From positions 1 to 5,655 of the forward strand of contig CAMIHT010000113.1 of the NCBI GenBank assembly GCA_946222725.1: 5,655 nucleotides of DNA, written 5' to 3'. Below are positions 5,532 through 5,655 of the stretch, piece after piece (within the stretch, counting starts at the first letter, position 1; every line of letters begins with the position of its first letter). The notes under the pieces are model-generated. The model did no database searches, was not told the DNA's origin, and saw nothing but the letters and a program-made list of their open reading frames with translations. The DNA is from Actinotignum schaalii (lineage in GTDB: Bacteria > Actinomycetota > Actinomycetes > Actinomycetales > Actinomycetaceae). A program made the translations under genes and the position numbers.

Positions 5532-5576
5532 CGCGAGATACCGCGCTTTTCGCCGTCCTACCAACGGTATCCCGCG
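5532..5576. repeat. long imperfect inverted repeat upstream of tRNA-Lys
   Basis: Arms 5532-5543 and 5565-5576 pair at 11 of 12 positions (core GATACCG with CGGTATC, outer CGCG with CGCG, one A/C mismatch), separated by 21 nt. It is not followed by a T run. Together with the next repeat it may be an operator cluster or a structured RNA; the function is unknown. Confidence 0.45.
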
Positions 5577-5655
5577 TGATTGCGGCAACCCTTAACCCGG
5601 AGATTAAGGGTCTATGGGCACTTGCCCGGCGCGACATCGCACCCTCCCCGTTCTG
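5576..5655 (+). CDS. possible 5' end of an unidentified gene running off the window
   Basis: Weak call. From a GTG at 5576 the plus strand stays open to the window end, reading V-I-A-A-T-L-N-P-E-I-K-G-L-W and then ALARRDIAPSPF. The frame is open from 5531, just after a TAG at 5528-5530. The residue composition looks protein-like and third positions are fairly GC-rich. Against it: there is no ribosome site before the GTG, two inverted repeats overlap it, and only about 27 codons are visible. An ATG at 5614 in another frame and a 44-codon minus-strand frame (5503-5637) compete with it. No function can be given. Confidence 0.2.
   Translation, partial: MIAATLNPEIKGLWALARRDIAPSPF
5588..5611. repeat. 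24-bp palindrome near the right window edge
   Basis: Perfect 8-bp arms ACCCTTAA (5588-5595) and TTAAGGGT (5604-5611) around an 8-bp centre. The symmetry and AT-rich half-site ends suit a dimeric repressor operator; no T run follows on either strand, so a terminator is unlikely. It lies 12 bp from the preceding inverted repeat. Confidence 0.45.

Overview
The window looks like chromosomal DNA from an actinobacterium of moderately high GC. The pointers are G/C-rich third codon positions, a HAIR-like inverted repeat and a GGAAC-N18-GTT (SigH/SigR-type) promoter upstream of a small heat-shock protein gene, and purine-rich Shine-Dalgarno sequences before every main gene. The genus cannot be fixed from the sequence alone. 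I see no transposase, phage gene or CRISPR array.

Layout, left to right. (1) Positions 1-1079, minus strand: 3'-truncated alpha/beta-hydrolase of the hormone-sensitive-lipase type (HGGG, GDSAG and a late Asp and His all visible). (2) Positions 1160-2632, minus strand: a complete 490-residue sugar porter of the major facilitator superfamily. The 80-bp gap between these two genes is almost filled by a five-unit 15-bp tandem repeat that carries the transporter's stop codon in frame in every unit. (3) Positions 2633-2984: divergent regulatory region with candidate AraC-type operator repeats and a hairpin in the transporter leader. (4) Positions 2985-3872, plus strand: an AraC-family regulator with an N-terminal cupin domain. 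(5) A strong hairpin at 3875-3914 separates this gene from a convergent Hsp20 gene at 3942-4430, minus strand. (6) Positions 4657-5097, minus strand: a 146-residue multi-pass membrane protein of unknown function. (7) tRNA-Lys(CTT) at 5327-5399, minus strand, with a textbook terminator. (8) Positions 5400-5655: inverted repeats and only weak coding signals.

How it may work together: regulator, transporter and esterase form a compact divergent unit. A cupin-AraC protein probably senses a sugar-like ligand and controls uptake by the porter, and the cytoplasmic esterase may remove acyl groups from the imported compound. This is inference from gene order and families. The hsp20 gene appears to be separately stress-controlled, by an HspR-like operator plus an ECF-type promoter.

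Nothing here is clearly a new multi-gene system. The most unusual features are the stop-codon-carrying tandem repeat, the SD/anti-SD hairpin in the transporter leader, and the structured, poorly explained segment upstream of the tRNA gene.
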